A stretch of 64,000 nucleotides of DNA, from assembly GCA_945957365.1 (NCBI GenBank), contig CAMFKI010000012.1, positions 1 through 64,000 of the forward strand. Reading direction: 5' to 3'. The stretch is from an uncultured Alphaproteobacteria bacterium (GTDB lineage: Bacteria; Pseudomonadota; Alphaproteobacteria; Rhizobiales; Aestuariivirgaceae). The translations under genes and the position numbers were made by a program. Below the pieces are notes generated by a model. That model did not search any database, was not told the origin of the DNA, and saw only the letters and a program-made list of their open reading frames with translations. Shown here in pieces: positions 16,922-26,000 of this stretch (positions are counted from its first letter, which is position 1; each line of letters starts with the position of its first letter).

Positions 16922-17635
16922 TCATTGCAGGCCGAGGGCGGCGCGCAACTCGGTCCTGGCGGCGGCGAGGTCCTTCTGGAAGTCGGCATTCTGCGCGAGC
17001 TCCTGGGCGATCAGCGCGCCCGTGGCATAGCCGGCGGCGAGGTCGGAGCGATAGTGCACGCCGACGATCAGCCGGCTCATGCCATAGTCCTCGGCGCGGG
17101 CCATCAGTTCGGCGCGCTTTTCCGGCACCATCTCCGACAGGACGATGGCGATGGCCGTGCCATTCGAGGTGTGGCCCGAGGGATAGGCATTGGACTTCGA
17201 CAGCTTGATCATCGGCTTCACGCCGTCATCTGCCAGCGGCGGGCGGGGGCGGGCGAAGAACTTCTTGGCCGGCGAGGTGACCACGTCCTCGGTGTCGAGG
17301 ATGCGCTGCACCAGCGCCACGGTCAGCGGGATCTTGGCCGGATCGATGCTGGCGAGGCTGGTGGTGGCCACGAAGGGCTGGTAGCCCTCGTCGTCATCGG
17401 CGATGGCCTGCTTCTTCCGGGCCTCGCTCACCGAGGCCTGCAGCGCCTTCACTTCGGCGAGTTCGGCCTTGGTGACGTCGGAATCCTGCGCCGGGGGCGG
17501 CACGAGCAGCACCGTCAGGTCCACGGCCTCGGGGCCGAAATAGGGGTGGCCGTCATCGGCCAGCACCGGCTGTGCAAGGCCGATCGCGGCCAGAACGAAA
17601 GCGCCGGTGAGGGCGCGGCGGGTCAGTCCAAACAT
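16922..17635 (-). CDS. Periplasmic class A-like acid phosphatase (PAP2 superfamily)
   Basis: A 237-residue secreted phosphatase with a signal peptide cleaved near residue 26. The three PAP2 motifs are present: KKFFARPRP near 125, the central PSGHT near 152, and SRLIVGVHYRSD near 188, containing the nucleophilic His. The soluble periplasmic form, without transmembrane helices, resembles bacterial class A non-specific acid phosphatases that release phosphate from organic monoesters. It is separated from neighbours by about 70-125 bases and probably has its own promoter. Confidence 0.88.
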   Translation of the reverse strand: MFGLTRRALTGAFVLAAIGLAQPVLADDGHPYFGPEAVDLTVLLVPPPAQDSDVTKAELAEVKALQASVSEARKKQAIADDDEGYQPFVATTSLASIDPAKIPLTVALVQRILDTEDVVTSPAKKFFARPRPPLADDGVKPMIKLSKSNAYPSGHTSNGTAIAIVLSEMVPEKRAELMARAEDYGMSRLIVGVHYRSDLAAGYATGALIAQELAQNADFQKDLAAARTELRAALGLQ

Positions 17636-17705
17636 GGTGTTCTCCTGTCGCGGGTATCGAGGGATCCGAGAGCTATGGCCGGCATGTGAACGTGCTGTGA
17701 CAGGC

Positions 17706-18887
17706 TCACGGGAAGGGGTTGCGGTTCGCGAGTTTTCCCCAGATCAGCCTGGGGTGCATGCGCGCCAGCCGCGAGCGGGCCCCGCCGTGGCGGGCCGCCG
17801 TCATCGGCTTGCCGTGCCATTCGAAGTTCGATCCGGCACAGCCGGCGAGGTAGATCAACGGCAGCAGCATGTCGCGCAGCATGATGGCCGCCAGCGAGCG
17901 CGGCCAGCCGGCAATGCGCGCCAGCAGCAGTTCCGGCACATACCACAGTGCCACGAATCCGGCGACGAGGCCGGGTGCGGAGATGCCCAGCAGGCCGAGG
18001 CCGGCGATCAGGGCCACGAGCGGCGGCAGCAGCCCCGCCATGATCTCGGGCGCAAAGAGCAGGGGGAAGCTGGCGCGGCGCAGCCTGGCCCAGCGCACGT
18101 GGCGGTTCCACACCTGCCTGGCACTGCGCGGCCCGACCAGCTGCGGGAAGGGCCCGGCCAGCCTTATGCGGTGGCCCCTGGCGGTCATCATGCGGGTGGC
18201 GGCGGCATCCTCGGCAGGCTCCTCGGCGAGCTGCGCGAAGCCGCCGTTGTCGAGATCGGCGCGGCGGAAGAACAGCGTCTTGCCCTGCGCGAAACCAAGA
18301 CCCAGCATATCCACCGAATATTGCATGCGGGCCTGGTAGGTGTTGAGGAAGGCGCATTCGAGCTCGGCCCAGAAGCCGACCGGCGCCTGCCCGACGGGGG
18401 GTGCCGAAACCATGCCGGCGCCCGCTTCGAGCGTGCTGACCAGCTGGTCGAGATAATCGGCCGGTGTGAAGACGTTGCTGTCGACGAACACGATATGCGC
18501 GAAGCTCGACTGGCGGAAACCCTTGGCCATGTTGTTGAGCTTCGGATTGCTGCCGATGGCATCCTCGCCGATGAGGATGCGGGCATCGCGCCCGGGGTGG
18601 GCGGCGATCACGGCGCGCGCCAGCGGCAGGACCGGGTCGGCGGCGTCGGCCACGCAGAACAGGATCTCGTAGCGGGGGTAGTCGATGCCGAAGCTCGAGG
18701 CGAGGGTCTCCGCCGAGAAATGCTCGAGCCCGCACAGCGGCCGGACGAGCGTCACCGGCGGGCGGTGTTCCGGGGCGCTGCGCCGCGGCCGTTTCCGGCA
18801 GCGCAGGGCCGCAAGCCCGCTGGAAACGATCTGTACCGCGAAGGCCGCGGCGGCGAAGAAGAGACAGGCGAATCCCAGGAACGGCAT
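17706..18887 (-). CDS. Ceramide glucosyltransferase-like GT21
   Basis: A 393-residue membrane glycosyltransferase. It has an N-terminal anchor helix, the GT21 signature RPLCGLE near residue 49, the DD-type segment NPKLNNM, and the membrane-proximal QVWNRHVRW near 260, which corresponds to the (Q/R)XXRW motif. Several C-terminal helices follow. Relatives transfer glucose or other hexoses from UDP-sugars to ceramide or, in some alphaproteobacteria, to diacylglycerol or hopanoid lipids. It would act at the cytoplasmic face of the inner membrane. Lipid acceptor is inferred only. Confidence 0.82.
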   Translation of the reverse strand: MPFLGFACLFFAAAAFAVQIVSSGLAALRCRKRPRRSAPEHRPPVTLVRPLCGLEHFSAETLASSFGIDYPRYEILFCVADAADPVLPLARAVIAAHPGRDARILIGEDAIGSNPKLNNMAKGFRQSSFAHIVFVDSNVFTPADYLDQLVSTLEAGAGMVSAPPVGQAPVGFWAELECAFLNTYQARMQYSVDMLGLGFAQGKTLFFRRADLDNGGFAQLAEEPAEDAAATRMMTARGHRIRLAGPFPQLVGPRSARQVWNRHVRWARLRRASFPLLFAPEIMAGLLPPLVALIAGLGLLGISAPGLVAGFVALWYVPELLLARIAGWPRSLAAIMLRDMLLPLIYLAGCAGSNFEWHGKPMTAARHGGARSRLARMHPRLIWGKLANRNPFP

Positions 18888-19011
18888 GGAAACCCGGCTA
18901 TTACCGGCGGTTGACGGTCTGATGACGAACGTCGCCGAAACGCGTTGCGAGCGTCATGGGTTCACGTGTTGCGGTGGCTGCGGCGCGATGCCGCCGTCCT
19001 GTCAGGGCAGG

Positions 19012-19257
19012 CTAGCGCCGGTTCGGCATGCGGGCGTTACGGACTTCGTCGATCTCCAGCAGCAGGCGGTCCCGCTCTTCGGTGGCGAGCAGCAGGGACT
19101 GCTCGAGCAGCTGCAGGGCCTCGCGCGCGAAGGCCGCGTCGCTGCCGCTGCCATCGAGTTCCGCGACAAGCAGCGACTGGCGGTGCACCAGTTCCCGAGC
19201 CTCGGTTACATATTGTTCCGCCAGATCGAGATATCGCTTCAGATGCTGAAGGTTCAT
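19012..19257 (-). CDS. Small helical protein, unknown function
   Basis: An 81-residue, almost entirely helical and charged protein with heptad-like Leu spacing, so a short coiled coil is likely. No signal peptide, no cysteines and no recognised family. The ATG at 19257 lies 24 bases downstream of the stop of the secreted protein at 19281-19652, on the same strand, and has a GGAG-like site in its leader. The two are probably co-transcribed. Confidence 0.6.
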   Translation of the reverse strand: MNLQHLKRYLDLAEQYVTEARELVHRQSLLVAELDGSGSDAAFAREALQLLEQSLLLATEERDRLLLEIDEVRNARMPNRR

Positions 19258-19280
19258 GTGGTGAGTTCTCCGCTTGCGGC

Positions 19281-19652
19281 TCAGTTGCAGCGCCGGTCCA
19301 CGTCCTGGGCCAGTGCCCGGGAGGTGCGGAACACCTGCTGGTAATAGGGGTCGTAGCAGTGCGGGTTGCTGGCCAGCCATGAGCGCAGCGTGGCGCTGGC
19401 ACTTACGGCGTTTCGGCAGGACCAGCACAGGCGGGCCTGCGACTGATCGTCGTGTTCCAGGGCGCGCGCGCAGTGCTCGGTGGTATCGGCGATCGCGATG
19501 AACAGGCGCGACAGGTGCCGGTAATCGGCGATGGTGCAGGCGTTGGCGCCTGGCTGGCCGCTTACGGCGGCGGCGGGCAACGCGCCCAGCGCCGCGCAGC
19601 CGAGGATCGCAGCCGCCAGGGTGGAAATTCCGCGTCGTTTCGCACTGCGCAT
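19281..19652 (-). CDS. Small secreted Cys-containing protein
   Basis: A 123-residue protein with a basic start (MRSAKRRG) and a hydrophobic export signal ending near residue 33. The mature part of about 90 residues is helical with six cysteines, including a CWSC pair, which suggests disulfide bonding or redox activity in the periplasm. I do not recognise the family. A start four codons further upstream (19664) is possible. It probably forms a unit with the small helical protein immediately downstream. Confidence 0.6.
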   Translation of the reverse strand: MRSAKRRGISTLAAAILGCAALGALPAAAVSGQPGANACTIADYRHLSRLFIAIADTTEHCARALEHDDQSQARLCWSCRNAVSASATLRSWLASNPHCYDPYYQQVFRTSRALAQDVDRRCN

Positions 19653-20102
19653 CGCCGCCGCCATGTCGTTGTTGGGCGGGCAGAGCTTTACCGCGCGGTG
19701 AACAGCCGCGCTTGATTTCGGTCAAAAGACCTTCCGGAGTTAGATGAAAGTTTTTCATGCAATGACGTTGCGGAAGGCGGCAGAAAGGGCTTCTCTTCTC
19801 GCAGGACGCGAGGGGCTGTCCCGCCGCGCGGCCCGCATGGCGCCAGCGCCGGGGACGTGGTCCGAACCTGCGGCACGGCCCGATGGGATCGGCTGCGGGG
19901 CACAAAGGAAATGGCAAATCTCCCATATTGCAAGCCATTCCCGGGATGAATAGCGTTTGATACGGCTGCGCAAGAGCACCACAGCGGCAGCAAGTTTGAC
20001 CTTGCTGGCCGTGGGCTCCTCTCCTTTCGGGACTGCATGATGATGGAAGGAGAGGAGCTGCGTTGCGTCTCCCTGCGTCACCCACGAAATGGAGATGCTC
20101 CC
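19653..20102. other. Gene-poor stretch
   Basis: 450 bases between divergent small genes. Several short frames are open on both strands, but none has a ribosome site plus plausible protein composition. GC content falls around 19720-19770 and 19900-19970, where promoters for the flanking genes may lie. No strong hairpin was seen. Confidence 0.35.
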
Positions 20103-20405
20103 ATGGCAGGACCCGTTGACTTCACGGACTACAGGATAAAGAGGCTCCGGTCCGCAGATCAGCTTCAGCCCTTTCAGCCGACAATGGAGGTCGCTGACGC
20201 GATCGGACTTCTCGATGATCTCCTCTCGCTGCGGCGGCGAAAGCTCAAGGAGATCCTGGCGGGATGCGGAGGGCCCGGAGGCGACGGCTCTGCAACGAAC
20301 GTCAGCTACAGGCTGCAGGCAAGCAACGAACACCGGAGCGCCATCGAGGTTCTCCAGAAAACCCGGGGATTGCTTGTGCAGCTGCTGTCTTGCCCAGGTC
20401 CTTAA
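20103..20405 (+). CDS. Hypothetical 100-residue protein
   Basis: A possible small gene. The ATG at 20103 has GGAG eight bases upstream. The product has a charged middle with a leucine-rich helix (LLDDLLSLRRRKLKEIL) and a second helix near the end, and it lacks a signal peptide. I do not recognise it. Opposing frames overlap it, so coding status rests on the ribosome site and composition only. It converges on the bicupin gene. Confidence 0.4.
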   Translation: MAGPVDFTDYRIKRLRSADQLQPFQPTMEVADAIGLLDDLLSLRRRKLKEILAGCGGPGGDGSATNVSYRLQASNEHRSAIEVLQKTRGLLVQLLSCPGP

Positions 20406-20468
20406 GTCCCTATGGGCTGAGTCGCGAAGAACCCGGCCCCGTGACGTTCCGGCGATTTCGAGCGCCGT

Positions 20469-21722
20469 TCATTCCGGCACCACATCGGGTGAGTTCTTCG
20501 GAAACCGGGCGACGACCTCGGGATCGAGATTGAATGTCGCGGCGACCATCTCCGGTGGCGAATGGGCAAGCCAGTTGGAGAATGACACTTCTTCGTAGCG
20601 GGGCGCACGAAACACCGCGAGCATGACGAGGTCATCGCTGCCTGTGTTCTCGATGTAGTGGCCAAGACCCTTCTTCACATAACCGATGTCGCCGGGATGA
20701 AAATTCGCCGTGTTGGCGGCAGGGCCGGCGTTGAACACCGTCATGCGGCCCGTGCCCTTCAGGTAATATTGCCACTCGTCGGCATTGGGATGCCAATGCA
20801 TCGTCCGCAGCGCGCCGGGCCTGATCGTCACCAGACCCGCGGCGACCGACTTCGCGACCTTGAAATTCGTGCTGTCGGCGATCTGAACAAAGCCACCGTT
20901 GCCATCGCTGACTTTCGGCGCGTTGGAGAGCGAGAAGGTGAACGGATATTCGGGCACTCCCGCCTTGCTTGCCATTGCCGTCCGCACTTCGTCCAGAGGC
21001 GGGGGGACCTTGCCCTGGAAGATCCAGCGATTCTGCAGCGGAATGTTCTTGAACGCCTCGGCGGGCACGCCGAAGTTCTTCGCCAGAACCTCGGGCGGGG
21101 TGTGCGCCATCCAGTCCGTCGCCGGCAGTGTGTTGAATTCCGACGACACGCCATTGTCGAAGGCCAGGACGAACTGGGCGCCATCGGGACCGAGGCCCTG
21201 CAGCGAATGCGGCATGCCGGCGGGGAAGTACCAGAGATCGCCTTCGGTCACGTCTGCGACATAGGGGCGTCCCTGCGCGTCGAGCACCGTGACCCGGCAG
21301 TTGCCGTAAGTCATGATCGCCCATTCGGCCTGCTGGTGCCAGTGCAGTTCGCGGATTCCGCCGGCGGAGAGCCGCATGTCGACGCCGGAGATCTCTGAGG
21401 AGATCGCGAAGTCGGCCTGGGTCACCTGTCGTCCCCAGCCGCCATCCTGAATGCGCCGCTGTGCGAGGTTAAACGAAGCCCAGAACTCCGGCATGCTGCC
21501 GACGTCGGTCGGCGGGGGATCGAGGAATGTCGGCATCGTGGATGCCAGTCCCTCGTCATGCGGACCTGGAATGGTCAGGCCTTGCTTGTTGGTGGCGTTG
21601 ACTGCGCCCTGGGGCGGCTGGTCCGGATTTCCAAAGCTGGCTGCATTTGCAATCTTCGCGCCGATTGCAGCGCCGCTGGCTGCGGTGGCGGCGAGGACGC
21701 CGCGTCGAGACACGCGCTTCAT
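20469..21722 (-). CDS. Tat-exported bicupin, oxalate decarboxylase-like
   Basis: A 417-residue protein with a twin-arginine signal (SRRGVLA, cleavage after ANA near 27) and two cupin domains. Each has a metal site: HWHQQAEW near residue 126 with the later PHSLQG His, and HWHPNADEW near 307 with GHYIENTG. The order and the lid-like SEFNT segment, in the place of the SENST loop of oxalate decarboxylase, point to the OxdC family, which splits oxalate to formate and CO2 using Mn. The lid Glu is kept but the loop is altered, so oxidase or another activity is possible. The ATG at 21722 opens exactly at the Tat motif. Confidence 0.82.
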   Translation of the reverse strand: MKRVSRRGVLAATAASGAAIGAKIANAASFGNPDQPPQGAVNATNKQGLTIPGPHDEGLASTMPTFLDPPPTDVGSMPEFWASFNLAQRRIQDGGWGRQVTQADFAISSEISGVDMRLSAGGIRELHWHQQAEWAIMTYGNCRVTVLDAQGRPYVADVTEGDLWYFPAGMPHSLQGLGPDGAQFVLAFDNGVSSEFNTLPATDWMAHTPPEVLAKNFGVPAEAFKNIPLQNRWIFQGKVPPPLDEVRTAMASKAGVPEYPFTFSLSNAPKVSDGNGGFVQIADSTNFKVAKSVAAGLVTIRPGALRTMHWHPNADEWQYYLKGTGRMTVFNAGPAANTANFHPGDIGYVKKGLGHYIENTGSDDLVMLAVFRAPRYEEVSFSNWLAHSPPEMVAATFNLDPEVVARFPKNSPDVVPE

Positions 21723-21931
21723 GACCGTTTGCTCCCGGATGTTCTCATGCGACCGGCCCATCCGGACACTTTTGCAATACATAGCCGCAGTTCTATATGA
21801 CTGGCAACGCCATGGAGACCGGGGGTCATCGGCACAGTCACTCGCGGTCCGGTGCGGCCTCCATCGCTTCTGGTTTCGCCGTTGTCGCTGGGCTACAAGG
21901 CTTCCAGGCGGAGGCGGAAGGAAGGTAACGC

Positions 21932-22726
21932 GTGGAGGTATTCCTGGGGTACTTGGGAGCGTTGCCCGACAGCACCCTGCTGATGTGCGGCGCTCTCATC
22001 ACTGGCAGCATAGCCCTGGCCCTGGCATTGCTGTCCCGCTTCCTGATCTTCCGTCGAAGCAGCGACAAATGGACGGACCACGCCAAGCTGGCGGAACTGG
22101 TGCATGGCAGCCTCCTGGCCTTCACGGTGTTCACGCTTGCTCTCGTGCTTACCGATGTTCGGTCCAACCTGGGAAAGACACTGGACGCGACGCTGCGCGA
22201 GGCCTCGATCCTGCATCGGTTGGATTTCGAACTGCAGTTGGCTGGCGGTTCGCAATCCGAACTGGCCCGTCAGAGCCTCCGTCACTATGTCGAGGCGGTG
22301 ACCCACACGGATTGGCCGAGCCTGTCTGAGCCTGTTCCAAAGCTGTCACCGGAAGCGGATACAGCGGTGAGAAGCCTGCAAGCCGACGTGAGAGCCGCAG
22401 CGAAGGCCAACCCGGACTCGTCTTCGGCGCTCAATGCCTACCTCAGTCAGGCCGAGGACCTGCGCTATGCACGCCTGGAAAGCGCCACCAAATCGGTGCC
22501 CAACGTCTTCTGGTGGATCATCTTCGCATTTCTGGTTGGCGCCATGGTGCTGAACGGCCGGCATCCAATCGATTTTACCAGTGGGACACTGATCTTTCTT
22601 CATATGGCGGGAATTGGTCTGGTCCTGTCTCTCATCGTCATCATGGACCAGCCATTTCGGGGCGAGACGAGCGTATCGTCCGATCCGATCAGTCGCGCGT
22701 TGCTGCCAGACGGCCTCTCGGAGTGA
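21932..22726 (+). CDS. DUF4239-family membrane protein
   Basis: A 264-residue protein with two N-terminal and two C-terminal hydrophobic helices around a soluble helical middle. It ends with the DUF4239 signature DQPFRGETSVSSDP, a bestrophin-like arrangement. The family function is unknown. The start is GTG at 21932 with GGAAGGAAGG six bases upstream. It is divergent from the bicupin gene; the 209-base gap between them is comparatively AT-rich and should hold both promoters. Confidence 0.72.
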   Translation: MEVFLGYLGALPDSTLLMCGALITGSIALALALLSRFLIFRRSSDKWTDHAKLAELVHGSLLAFTVFTLALVLTDVRSNLGKTLDATLREASILHRLDFELQLAGGSQSELARQSLRHYVEAVTHTDWPSLSEPVPKLSPEADTAVRSLQADVRAAAKANPDSSSALNAYLSQAEDLRYARLESATKSVPNVFWWIIFAFLVGAMVLNGRHPIDFTSGTLIFLHMAGIGLVLSLIVIMDQPFRGETSVSSDPISRALLPDGLSE

Positions 22727-22800
22727 TCCAGGCGACGTTTGCTCGCGGCCGGCGTCCTGACGCAAAGCTCATTGTATAACAATTATTTGGTTCAAGGGCC

Positions 22801-22876
22801 TGGTGGAGCGAAGGGGGATCGAACCCCTGACCTCGGCATTGCGAACGCCGCGCTCTCCCAACTGAGCTACCGCCCC
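22801..22876 (-). tRNA. tRNA-Ala (anticodon CGC)
   Basis: Read on the minus strand, a 76-base cloverleaf folds with acceptor GGGGCGG, a D-arm GCTCAGTTGGGAGAGC, an anticodon loop TTCGCAA and the T-loop TTCGATC. The CCA end is encoded (22801-22803). The anticodon CGC reads the alanine codon GCG, which is heavily used in this genome. It lies between the DUF4239 gene and yggT. Confidence 0.95.
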
Positions 22877-22997
22877 TTTTGCAGGTGCTGTCCACAGGCG
22901 GAACGGCTTCTAGTCCCTGGCCGGGACAGCGTCAAGCTTGCTTGGCGGCAGCGGGCAGCCTACATGTGCAGCAACTTCCACGAGGCCCCTGTCGTCC

Positions 22998-23303
22998 ATG
23001 ATGATGCCGATGAACCCCTTCCTGTGGCTGATCCACACTGTCATCAACATCTATTTCTGGATCATCCTGGCGATGGTCATCATGAGCTGGCTCATCGCCT
23101 TCGGCATCGTCAACCGGTCGAACCCCTATGTCCGCCAGATCGGCTATGCGCTGGACCGGCTGACCGACCCGCTGCTGCGGCCCATCCGCCGCGTGCTGCC
23201 CGACCTCGGCGGCCTCGACGTCTCCCCCATCATCCTGCTGATCGGCATGCAGTTCCTCGGCATGCTGGTCGACAACGTCTTCTTCCGCCTCGGCTGGGCG
23301 TGA
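22998..23303 (+). CDS. YggT-family membrane protein
   Basis: A 101-residue inner-membrane protein with two hydrophobic helices and the family stretch LTDPLLRPIRRVLPDLGGLDVSP, shown here in two parts: LTDPLLRPIRR and GGLDVSP near residue 70. YggT proteins are widespread, with proposed roles in envelope or K+ homeostasis and division, but no firm biochemical role. Four in-frame ATGs lie within 22998-23012; the first is used. The stop overlaps the GTG of the next gene (GTGA), so translation is coupled. Confidence 0.85.
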   Translation: MMMPMNPFLWLIHTVINIYFWIILAMVIMSWLIAFGIVNRSNPYVRQIGYALDRLTDPLLRPIRRVLPDLGGLDVSPIILLIGMQFLGMLVDNVFFRLGWA

Positions 23304-23626
23304 CCTCGCCGCTCCGCCCCGGCAAGGGCGGGGTGCTGCTCGCCGTCCGGGTCACGCCGAAATCCTCGCGCGACGAGGTGGCAGGCCTGCACGTCGCCTC
23401 CGACGGCAGCATCTCGCTGGCCGTCATGGTGACCGCGGTGCCGGACAAGGGCCGCGCCAACGCGGCGGTCATCGCGACATTGGCCAAGGCCTGCCGCATG
23501 CCGAAGTCCGCCTTCGCCCTGGTGGCGGGGGAGACGGAGCGCAACAAGACCATTCTGGTCACTGGAAATCCGGCCGGACTTGAGGCATTGATTGCCGGGA
23601 AAGTGAATGCAGGGAAGGAAAATTGA
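23300..23626 (+). CDS. DUF167 (YggU-like) protein
   Basis: A 108-residue cytoplasmic protein of the DUF167/YggU family. The characteristic [12 protein letters not shown] and the later [11 protein letters not shown] are present near residues 20 and 54. Start is GTG at 23300, overlapping the yggT stop. YggT-YggU pairing is common across bacteria. The function is unknown; a nucleic-acid role has been suggested from its fold. It is followed two bases later by folD, completing a three-gene operon. Confidence 0.85.
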   Translation: MTSPLRPGKGGVLLAVRVTPKSSRDEVAGLHVASDGSISLAVMVTAVPDKGRANAAVIATLAKACRMPKSAFALVAGETERNKTILVTGNPAGLEALIAGKVNAGKEN

Positions 23627-23628
23627 AT

Positions 23629-24507
23629 ATGGCGAAAGTGATTGACGGCAAGGCCTTCGCCGAGGGCCTGCGGGGGCGCATCGCCCAGGCCGTGGCGAGC
23701 CTCAAGGACCAGCATGGCCTGACACCCGGCCTTGCCGTCGTGCTGGTGGGCGAGGACCCGGCCTCCAAGGTCTATGTGGCCAACAAGGCCAAGCAGACGG
23801 TCGAGGTCGGCATGAATTCCTGGGAGCACAAGCTCCCCGCCGAGACGCCGGAGAAGGACGTGCTGGCCCTCGTCGAGAAGCTCAACAACGATCCCGCCGT
23901 GCACGGCATCCTGGTGCAGCTGCCCCTGCCCAAGCACATCGACGCGATGAAGGTGCTCACCGCCATCTCGCCGGCCAAGGACGTCGATGGCTTCCATGTC
24001 GTCAATGTCGGCAAGCTGTCGACGGGCCAGGACTCGCTCGTGCCCTGCACGCCGGTGGGCTCGGTGATGCTGGCCAAGGACGTGCTGGGCTCGCTCGACG
24101 GCCTCGAGGCGGTGGTGATCGGGCGCTCCAACATCGTCGGCAAGCCGGTGGCGCAACTGCTGCTGGCCGAGAACTGCACGGTGACCATCGCGCATTCCAA
24201 GACCAAGGACCTGCCGGGCGTCGTCCGCCGCGCCGACCTCGTCATCGCCGCGGTGGGCCGGCCCGAAATGGTCAAGGGCGACTGGCTGAAGCCGGGCGCC
24301 ACGGTGATCGACGTGGGGATCAACCGCATCGAGCGCGACGGCAAGGGCAAGCTCGTGGGCGACTGCGACTATGCCTCGTGCGAGAAGGTGGCGGGCGCCA
24401 TCACGCCCGTGCCCGGTGGCGTGGGCCCGATGACCATCGCCTGCCTCCTTTACAACACGGTGAAGGCGGCGTGCGCGGCCAAGGGAATCGCGCAGCCCCA
24501 GATGTAA
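23629..24507 (+). CDS. folD: Bifunctional methylene-THF dehydrogenase / methenyl-THF cyclohydrolase
   Basis: A 292-residue cytoplasmic enzyme of folate one-carbon metabolism, interconverting 5,10-methylene-, methenyl- and 10-formyl-tetrahydrofolate with NADP. Visible signatures: the active-site segment [10 protein letters not shown] near 45, VQLPLPKHI near 98, PCTPVGSV near 140, and the Rossmann motif [14 protein letters not shown] near 165. ATG at 23629 has GGAAGGA upstream; an in-frame TTG lies six bases earlier. It is the last gene of the yggT-yggU-folD run. Confidence 0.95.
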   Translation: MAKVIDGKAFAEGLRGRIAQAVASLKDQHGLTPGLAVVLVGEDPASKVYVANKAKQTVEVGMNSWEHKLPAETPEKDVLALVEKLNNDPAVHGILVQLPLPKHIDAMKVLTAISPAKDVDGFHVVNVGKLSTGQDSLVPCTPVGSVMLAKDVLGSLDGLEAVVIGRSNIVGKPVAQLLLAENCTVTIAHSKTKDLPGVVRRADLVIAAVGRPEMVKGDWLKPGATVIDVGINRIERDGKGKLVGDCDYASCEKVAGAITPVPGGVGPMTIACLLYNTVKAACAAKGIAQPQM

Positions 24508-24562
24508 GGGCGCCGGCCAATCGTCAGCCTCATGTTGCATTTTTCGCGTTTTTGACTAACCT

Positions 24563-24585
24563 CCCCCGCATTGGCAATGCGGGGG
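24563..24585. promoter_or_regulatory. Perfect 10-bp hairpin just before a start codon
   Basis: CCCCCGCATT and AATGCGGGGG pair around a GGC loop, ending eight bases before the ATG at 24594. The only purine-rich stretch available as a ribosome site is the GGGGG of its right arm. It may end the folD transcript or control translation of the following gene. Confidence 0.5.
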
Positions 24586-24593
24586 ACTCTTCC

Positions 24594-25982
24594 ATGCACG
24601 TCAAGGTAATTCTGGCGGCCGGTGCCACCGCCGCAATCGTTCTTCTGTCTGCCGTTCCTGCGGCCATGGCCGGGGCGGCCTGTGAGGATTCCGCGGATTT
24701 CGGCGCCATTCTCGACCAGTCCTCGACCGACCAGGCCGTGAAAGCGCTGCCGCCGGAGGCGCTGGAGGCCACGCGCCGGGCCTTGCCCGCGCCACGGCGC
24801 ATCATCCTCCGCGACCTTCCCGCGGTGGCCGAACAGGGCACCAGCCAGTCGCCCGGTTCTCCCGGGACGTGCGAGGCGCAGTCCTTCGGCTATGGCCTTG
24901 GATCATACACGGCAACGCATGATGCCGAGGGCCGGCCGCTCGTGGCCGCCTCCGTGGCGCAGAACTCGACCAGCGCCGCCTGGCTCTACACCCTCATCCA
25001 GTCGCGCGCCGGGGGGCAGTGCCCGAAGGGTACGCTGGCACTCTCCTATCTGGCGCAGCTCACGGCCCATGGTGCGCCGAGCCGCGCCCAGGTTCCCTAC
25101 CAGCCCAATTGCACCTATCTCAACGCCATCGATGTCAGCACGCCGCTTCCCGGAATGGACCGCTTCCGCATCGGCAGCTACGCGGTGATCCCGGTCAGCG
25201 GCAATAGTGCTGCCGTGGCACAGATCAGGGCGCATCTGGCGGCGCGGCAGGTGGTCGCCTTCTCTGGCCGCGTGCTCTGCGGCTATGCCCAGAAGCCGGT
25301 CTTTGAAAACGGCGTGATCTACGAGAAGGAGATTGTTCCCGACAGCGGTCACGGCCAGCTTCTGGTCGGCTATGACGACGGGGTCGGCACGGCGGGCAAG
25401 GCCGGCGCCTTCCTGGTGCAGAACAGTTTCGGCACGTCGTGGCCGCCGGAGGGTTCAGGTTCAAAGGCGCCGCCGGGCAAGGCCTTCTGGTCCTATGACA
25501 CCTTCGCCAGCACGCAGTTCATCGCCGCCGTGGCCTATCCGCGCGCCACCTCGATCACCGGCGCGGCACTCGCCTCCACGCCGCCGTCCACGACGCGCGC
25601 GGTGATTTCGCGGGCCCGGCAATGGGTGCCGCAGGACGGCAGCGCGGCCTATCTCATCCTCGTCCACGCATTCAGCGGCCCGGTGATGCTCAACACCGTC
25701 ACGCTGAGCGAACCCAACGGTTCGGCCATCAGCACCACGGCGCGCTATGGCCAGTACATCAGCGCCGGCTACAGCTATCTGCGGCGCGCCGACGGCAAGT
25801 CCTTCCTGCCCGGCCGCTACGCTGTCGCGCTGAGCGCCACCGATCTCGATGGCCGTCCCGTCACCTATCGGGGCAGCATCGACATTCCCGGACTGGTGCG
25901 GTCCCTGCCCGCAGCCACGATGGCGGGCGCCGCCATCACGGGTCCCACGGGCGCTGCCGCCACGGTGAACGGCGCGCCCTGA
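24594..25982 (+). CDS. Secreted papain-like (C1-fold) protein
   Basis: A 462-residue exported protein with a signal peptide (about 1-26). The middle resembles a papain-fold peptidase: a candidate nucleophile in GTCEAQSFGYGLGSY near residue 93, the His segment GHGQLLVGYDDG near 258, and the Asn segment AFLVQNSFGTSW near 277, in the order Cys-His-Asn. The usual CGSCWA signature is not conserved, so activity is unproven. About 150 C-terminal residues look beta-rich and may be a separate domain. It stands alone, 86 bases after folD, with a strong hairpin ahead of its ATG. Confidence 0.68.
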   Translation: MHVKVILAAGATAAIVLLSAVPAAMAGAACEDSADFGAILDQSSTDQAVKALPPEALEATRRALPAPRRIILRDLPAVAEQGTSQSPGSPGTCEAQSFGYGLGSYTATHDAEGRPLVAASVAQNSTSAAWLYTLIQSRAGGQCPKGTLALSYLAQLTAHGAPSRAQVPYQPNCTYLNAIDVSTPLPGMDRFRIGSYAVIPVSGNSAAVAQIRAHLAARQVVAFSGRVLCGYAQKPVFENGVIYEKEIVPDSGHGQLLVGYDDGVGTAGKAGAFLVQNSFGTSWPPEGSGSKAPPGKAFWSYDTFASTQFIAAVAYPRATSITGAALASTPPSTTRAVISRARQWVPQDGSAAYLILVHAFSGPVMLNTVTLSEPNGSAISTTARYGQYISAGYSYLRRADGKSFLPGRYAVALSATDLDGRPVTYRGSIDIPGLVRSLPAATMAGAAITGPTGAAATVNGAP

Positions 25983-26000
25983 CAAGGACGCGCTGCGCCG

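Noticed and set aside
22739..23626. A plus-strand frame running through the tRNA region into the DUF167 gene
   Set aside because: The part over 22801-22876 is the antisense of tRNA-Ala. The true DUF167 gene starts at GTG 23300.
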